From positions 1,612,001-1,676,000 of the forward strand of contig CP181261.1 of the NCBI GenBank assembly GCA_047833665.1: a stretch of 64,000 bases of DNA, given 5' to 3'. A program made the translations under genes and the position numbers. Source of the stretch: Caproicibacter sp047833665. GTDB taxonomy: Bacteria > Bacillota > Clostridia > Oscillospirales > Acutalibacteraceae. Below the pieces are notes generated by a model. It did not search any database. It was given only the letters and a program-made list of their open reading frames with translations, and was not told the DNA's origin. Positions within the stretch are counted from its first letter, which is position 1. Each line of letters starts with the position of its first letter. Of the stretch, positions 60,151-64,000 are shown in pieces.

Positions 60151-61009
60151 ATAAAATTTTGTGTAAAAGCTGAATATGAGACTTTCTTTCAGACAAAATT
60201 ACAAATCTGAAAGGAAGTCATTTTGATAAGTAGTGTTAACAGCCAGAAATTCAACAGCACCGCGGATATCATGGAAGCCATGAAAGATATGTTCCGTGAT
60301 GTTCTCCAGCAAGTGTTGGAAAGCGAATTGGAGGAACAACTAGGTTATGAAAAAAGCAAGAGACTGTCAAATGTCCATGAAACGGCGGAGTCGAAAAATT
60401 ACAGAAATGGGTATTCCAAGAAGACCGTAAAAACGCAGATTGGAGAGATTCCTTTAAAAATTCCCCGTGACCGTAACGGAGAAAAGGTAAAAGAGAATCA
60501 TCAATATCAAACGAAGGCAGCTTATGTGGGTAAATCTTATCCTTCCTGTGTAAAGAGCTGAGAAGACAACTGGAAGATTCTCTCCTCATTTTACGCATAC
60601 CCGGCTGAGATTCGGAAAATCATATATACGACCAATATCATTGAGGGACTGAACCGCCAGTTCCGGCGAATCACTAAAATAAGCCATCCTTTACGAATAC
60701 GATTCCTTGCGTAAAATGTTGTATTGGGCGTCGAAAAAGATTGTCGAACATTTGACCTGTAGGTATCGATATTAGGACAAAGTTTTAAATCTGTTAAATA
60801 TCCTGTTTGCCGACCGAGCGGCAGGCTGATTGACTCTGAAAATTAAGATTTCCTCAAAGCTGCTTTGGCATTCGCGCTTCGCGCGCATACCTCAGCAGTT
60901 TTGAGGAATATGGACCAATCAGAAGCAAATCCAACCTTTTAATTTGCGTTGCAAATCAAAAAAATCACCCGAGTTCTTATCTGAAAGAAAATTTAATTTA
61001 CACAAAATA
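60151..61009 (+). mobile_element. Degraded IS256-type element
   Basis: Ends are inverted repeats with the core TTTTGTGTAAA (left about 60156-60166) and TTTACACAAAAT (right about 60997-61008). A 13-bp subterminal hairpin (GACTTTCTTTCAGA and TCTGAAAGGAAGTC) follows the left end, as in 53419-53506. Between tnp remnant and right end lies a 14-bp stem (60850-60863 with 60895-60908). Confidence 0.75.
60223..60830 (+). pseudogene. IS256-type transposase remnant
   Basis: The 5' part reads NSTADIMEAMKDMFRDVLQQ, then GYSKKTVKTQIGEIPLKIPRDRNGE, and stops at 60561. About 60605-60680 gives IRKIIYTTNIIEGLNRQFRR, the C-terminal mutator motif, out of phase. The DDE core between them is deleted. Compare the parallel remnant at 52330-52711. 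Confidence 0.85.
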
Positions 61010-62023
61010 TTACAGAGTGCCGTTTATTTGTTTAAAACAAAACTTCGAATACGCCGATATATCTTCAGGGTTAAGCATGTAGTATTTTTCTTTGACTTTA
61101 ACAAAATATTTCCCAATCAATTCTTTGGATATTATACGATTAGAATGCGCATCCACTGGCAAACCGTCTCTGGTATGCCGCCATGGTTCTTCCAGATGCG
61201 TAAACTTCTCTAGCGTTTTTCCGCTATAACAGCAGAAATTCTTAATAACACTATCCAATATAGCTTTTTCAGAAGTTGTAAAAACTGATTCATCGAAAGC
61301 TTCAACACTCTTACTCTTAATGGGGTCAAACCGATAAGATGAATACCTGTAATATATATCTCTGTAAACCGGTCCATGAACCCATGCCTCACAGTCTTCC
61401 TCAAAAAGAAATCGTCCTTCAAAAGCATAATAAAAACCCTGGACATAATATAATGCTTTTTGCAAAGCTAAAGGAGTTATGTCCTCGCATTTATAAAGCA
61501 AATATTTGATAATTGAATCCAGCTTTGAACACGTTTTGTTTTTTTCTCCAAGCAGTTCCTGTACTTTCCGCTTACTTTTTTCATATGCCTGCAGAGATTT
61601 TAAATTGCCCTTATTTTTCTCCAGCAATTCTTTATAATATGCTGGATCATCATAAATTTTTTGAAGAATATCCGAATACTGTTTTGTAGGCATATCACCT
61701 TCACAATATCTCGAAAAAGTCATTTCTCCCCAACCTAAAAGCAATGATAGCGGACGTTTGCCAATATTGTATTTCTGAGGTATTTTTAATATCTTCTCCT
61801 GCGAAATAATGCCATTTTTTTGACGGTACGTGTCATACAAAGCCTTTAGATTTTCGTCCTCTATATCCGCTACATAGACTTCACTCCCACATTCCGTACA
61901 AATAGCCTTCTTTCCAGTATACTCATATTCTTCGCCTTTAAGTTTACCCTTTATTATTGTCGTTTCTACCATGTATTCGACATCTCTTCTGCATTCCTCA
62001 CAAAATGTCTTATTCCTATTCAT
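61010..62023 (-). CDS. Antitoxin with MqsA-like N-terminus and Panacea (DUF4065/SocA) domain
   Basis: 337 residues. N-terminal zinc ribbon with CEEC and CTEC, a helix-turn-helix near 75-130 (ISQEKILKIPQKYNIGKRPLSLLLGWGE, in parts), then a Panacea domain (about 175-320) with LLYKCEDITPLALQKALYYVQGFYYAFEGRFLFEEDCEAWVHGPVYRDIYYRY (in parts). Panacea domains neutralise varied toxins. AGGAGG fixes the start at 62023. It lies 39 nt behind the toxin gene. Its stop codon touches the end of a degraded IS. Confidence 0.82.
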   Translation of the reverse strand: MNRNKTFCEECRRDVEYMVETTIIKGKLKGEEYEYTGKKAICTECGSEVYVADIEDENLKALYDTYRQKNGIISQEKILKIPQKYNIGKRPLSLLLGWGEMTFSRYCEGDMPTKQYSDILQKIYDDPAYYKELLEKNKGNLKSLQAYEKSKRKVQELLGEKNKTCSKLDSIIKYLLYKCEDITPLALQKALYYVQGFYYAFEGRFLFEEDCEAWVHGPVYRDIYYRYSSYRFDPIKSKSVEAFDESVFTTSEKAILDSVIKNFCCYSGKTLEKFTHLEEPWRHTRDGLPVDAHSNRIISKELIGKYFVKVKEKYYMLNPEDISAYSKFCFKQINGTL

Positions 62024-62062
62024 AAGGCGGCCTCCTTTCAAAATTTCAAACTCTCCGATTGA

Positions 62063-62473
62063 TCATCGGAAAAGATAATCAATCGGCTTGTTTCGCTTAT
62101 GAAATGATATAACAACCACTCGTTTGCCACTCTCACTATCAATTAGATTGAATTTCGTATATATATCAACTAACTCCTTGATACCATCAAAGTTAAATAA
62201 CGTAACCTGGGGACAAAATACATATAGAACCTCATGTTCAAATCCTACTTTCGTATTTTGCAATGAATGGCAAAAATCTTCTGTTTTTATTTTCAGTAAA
62301 ATCTCCTTTTGCCTTCTGCTGTTTAGATTATATTCATTTATAAAATCTATGTTTTCTTGTCTATTCTCATTTTTTGATATAATGAATCTGCCCTCTCTAA
62401 TACAGTTATGTATCATTGCCAAAATCTTATCAATCTGTTCCCAGGTATAATTCTGATTATAGTGCTGATTCAT
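62063..62473 (-). CDS. Putative toxin of a Panacea-type TA pair
   Basis: 136 residues, soluble, no recognised nuclease motif. The sequence alternates helices (TWEQIDKILAMIHNCIREGRFIIS) and strands (HEVLYVFCPQVTLFN, KRVVVISFHKRNKPIDYLF), the last strand resembling the C-terminus of MqsR/RelE-fold RNases. Partnership with the downstream MqsA-like antitoxin, small size and shared promoter support a toxin. The toxin-first order is that of mqsRA. The specific activity is inferred. Confidence 0.6.
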   Translation of the reverse strand: MNQHYNQNYTWEQIDKILAMIHNCIREGRFIISKNENRQENIDFINEYNLNSRRQKEILLKIKTEDFCHSLQNTKVGFEHEVLYVFCPQVTLFNFDGIKELVDIYTKFNLIDSESGKRVVVISFHKRNKPIDYLFR

Positions 62474-62490
62474 TTCATCACCTCATTTGT

Positions 62491-62525
62491 GATACAATGA
62501 TACTATATTATATGCTCCTTGTCAA
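62491..62525 (-). promoter_or_regulatory. Promoter and direct-repeat operator of the TA pair
   Basis: On the minus strand TTGACA (62525-62520), 17-nt spacer, TATCAT (62502-62497). GATAC-AAT-GATAC (62491-62503, plus-strand reading) overlaps the -10 and could be the autoregulatory site for the zinc-ribbon/HTH antitoxin. AGGTGATGAA precedes the toxin ATG. Confidence 0.6.
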
Positions 62526-62870
62526 TGTTTATGCATCAATTAATACATTTTTATAGTGTATAATAAAGTCCTCAATTTCATAAAGGAAATATAGAAGTCG
62601 TTGGAACTTCGATAAATTGAACGGTGTCGAAAACATTCAAAGAAATGGAGATAACTCAATAACTCAAAAAATGAAAAATCAGCCTGATTCAGCCCCTAAT
62701 GGTATGAAACTTATACGATATAAAAAGTCTCTTTTATGTTTTGTATTGAAATGGAACCTTGATTCAACGCAAAATGGAGCAGCTTAGCGCTGCTCCATTG
62801 TAAGGTTACCCCACCTATTGATATAAAATCCGCAAAAATAGAACCGTTTTAGAACCGATTAGTAAAAATT
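62526..62870. other. Intergenic region between the TA pair and guaA
   Basis: No gene was seen. It holds a 10-bp hairpin ATGGAGCAGC/GCTGCTCCAT (62774-62798) that may be a leftover terminator. Confidence 0.5.
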
Positions 62871-62871
62871 A

Positions 62872-62908
62872 AGGCCATAAAACCGCTTTACAGCTGATTT
62901 TATGGCCT
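62872..62908 (-). terminator. Terminator after guaA
   Basis: On the minus strand AGGCCATAAAA (62908-62898) pairs with TTTTATGGCCT (62882-62872), followed by TAATTTTTAC. Confidence 0.8.
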
Positions 62909-62916
62909 GTTGTATT

Positions 62917-64000
62917 TTATTCCCACTCTATCGTTGCAGGTGGTTTTGAGGTAATATCGTAAACAATTCTATTTACATTTTTCACTTCATTAATAATACG
63001 GCTGGATGTCTGCTCAAGTACTTCATACGGGATACGCGCCCAATCTGCTGTCATAAAATCAGATGTTGTAACTCCACGGAGGGCAATTGTATAATCGTAT
63101 GTGCGTTCGTCGCCCATAACACCAACACTTTTAATGCCAGTCAGTACAGCAAAATACTGGTTGATTTTTCTGTCCAACCCTGCCTTTGCAATTTCTTCAC
63201 GGAAAATAGCGTCCGCATCTTTTAAAATGGAAAGCTTTTCTGCTGTTACCTCCCCCATGATGCGGATAGCAAGTCCGGGCCCCGGGAAAGGCTGACGCCA
63301 TACAAGTGTATCCGGCAGCCCAAGTTCAGTACCGACTTTTCTGACCTCATCTTTGAACAGGTATCGCAGAGGTTCTACAAGTCCTGTAAAACCGATATCT
63401 TTCGGGAGACCTCCGACATTGTGATGACTCTTTATGACTGCGGCGTTCCCTGTTCCGCTTTCCACTACATCCGGATAAATGGTTCCCTGACATAAAAAAT
63501 CAACTTGCCCGATCTTTTTAGCCTCTTCTTCAAAAACACGGATAAATTCTTCACCAATAATTTTTCTCTTTTTTTCCGGTTCCGTTACACCTGCTAATCG
63601 GTTCAAAAAACGCGACTGTGCATCTACGCGGACAAGATTCATATGGAATTGATTTCGAAATACACGTTCCACTTCGTCTCCTTCCCCTTTACGGAGAAGA
63701 CCATGGTCGACAAAAATACAAGTGAGTTGGTCACCAACCGCACGGTGTACCAGCGCTGCCGCAACGGAAGAATCCACACCACCGGAAAGCGCACAAATCA
63801 CTTTTTTATCTCCGATGGACTGTCTTATCTGTTCCACCGTTGTTTGTACAAAGGAGTCCATTCTCCAATCACCGGTGCAGCGGCAAATACGATAAAGGAA
63901 ATTATGCAAGATCTCTTTTCCGCAAAGCGTATGTTCCACTTCCGGATGAAACTGCGTAGCATAAAGTTTCTTTTCAGCATTTTCCATAGCAACCACAGGG
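62917..64000 (-). CDS. guaA: GMP synthase (glutamine-hydrolysing), C-terminal part
   Basis: About 360 residues, running off the right edge. The end of the glutaminase domain (YATQFHPEVEHT, with the triad His and Glu) precedes the ATP-pyrophosphatase P-loop ALSGGVDSSVAAAL, the domain with QGTIYPDVVESG and the C-terminal dimerisation domain with RQPFPGPGLAIRI, ending KPPATIEWE as GuaA does. It converts XMP to GMP. The 5' end lies outside the window. Confidence 0.98.
   Translation of the reverse strand, partial: PVVAMENAEKKLYATQFHPEVEHTLCGKEILHNFLYRICRCTGDWRMDSFVQTTVEQIRQSIGDKKVICALSGGVDSSVAAALVHRAVGDQLTCIFVDHGLLRKGEGDEVERVFRNQFHMNLVRVDAQSRFLNRLAGVTEPEKKRKIIGEEFIRVFEEEAKKIGQVDFLCQGTIYPDVVESGTGNAAVIKSHHNVGGLPKDIGFTGLVEPLRYLFKDEVRKVGTELGLPDTLVWRQPFPGPGLAIRIMGEVTAEKLSILKDADAIFREEIAKAGLDRKINQYFAVLTGIKSVGVMGDERTYDYTIALRGVTTSDFMTADWARIPYEVLEQTSSRIINEVKNVNRIVYDITSKPPATIEWE

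Overview
The window comes from a low-to-moderate GC, spore-forming member of the Clostridia, most likely an Oscillospirales/Ruminococcaceae-type bacterium. Support: a complete spoIIIAB-AH run, cwlD, a SpoIIM-family gene, the Clostridia marker SCIFF peptide (scfA) with its radical-SAM maturase (scfB), an L27 with a Prp-cleavable leader next to prp, and a Kae1-like M22 paralog beside nusB.

Layout. 1-4140: spoIIIA operon (forespore-mother cell channel). 4141-11786: nusB, M22 protein, xseA-xseB, ispA, then rplU-prp-rpmA, obgE, mrnC and a YitT membrane protein. 12023-13171: ilvE. 13242-16875 (minus): asd-dapA-dapB-ACT behind a lysine riboswitch. 16940-20026: queA-tgt-yajC and a small membrane protein. 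20029-22055: scfA-scfB, with scfB broken by a tandem duplication. 22151-25494: proC, a SpoIIM-family gene with a sigma-E-like promoter, a XerD-like recombinase, a DUF624-like membrane protein. 25524-32075 (minus): a second XerC-like recombinase with a perfect promoter and palindrome, a DUF6873-like protein, an efflux permease/adaptor pair without ATPase, radA, cwlD.

32086-34663 is an IS481-like element with an IS3 element nested in it, flanked by a 26-bp direct repeat. 34668-38637 is a 2-keto-3-deoxygluconate (pectin/hexuronate) locus in decay: the GntR regulator, VOC protein, kdgK and kdgA are intact, while the transporter, kduD and kduI survive only as fragments. 39021-42660 holds aspA, which carries a 333-bp in-frame tandem duplication and is cut at its 3' end by a 1332-bp IS256-family element; the IS end and flank are themselves tandemly duplicated (339-bp unit). 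42635-52226 (minus) is ordinary core: rlmH, walJ-like hydrolase, murA, an M23/LysM/G5 peptidase, luxS, a phospholipase-C-like protein, an amino-acid ABC transporter, and an RluD-type pseudouridine synthase.

52330-62525 is accessory: IS256-type remnants, an IS200 element, a small ribbon-helix-helix protein missed by size cut-offs, an HD-GYP protein, a second copy of the 1332-bp IS256 element, a frameshifted integrase, a 27-bp direct repeat enclosing three perfect hairpins, a 5'-truncated subtilase, and a toxin-antitoxin pair with an MqsA-like/Panacea antitoxin. guaA runs off the right edge.

The most unusual theme is structural: three tandem duplications of about 0.3 kb (units 306, 333 and 339 bp) lie within about 21 kb and alter scfB, aspA and an IS flank. 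They may be recent microhomology-driven duplications, reversible switches, or assembly artefacts; read-level evidence is needed to tell. No rRNA, tRNA or CRISPR array was seen.
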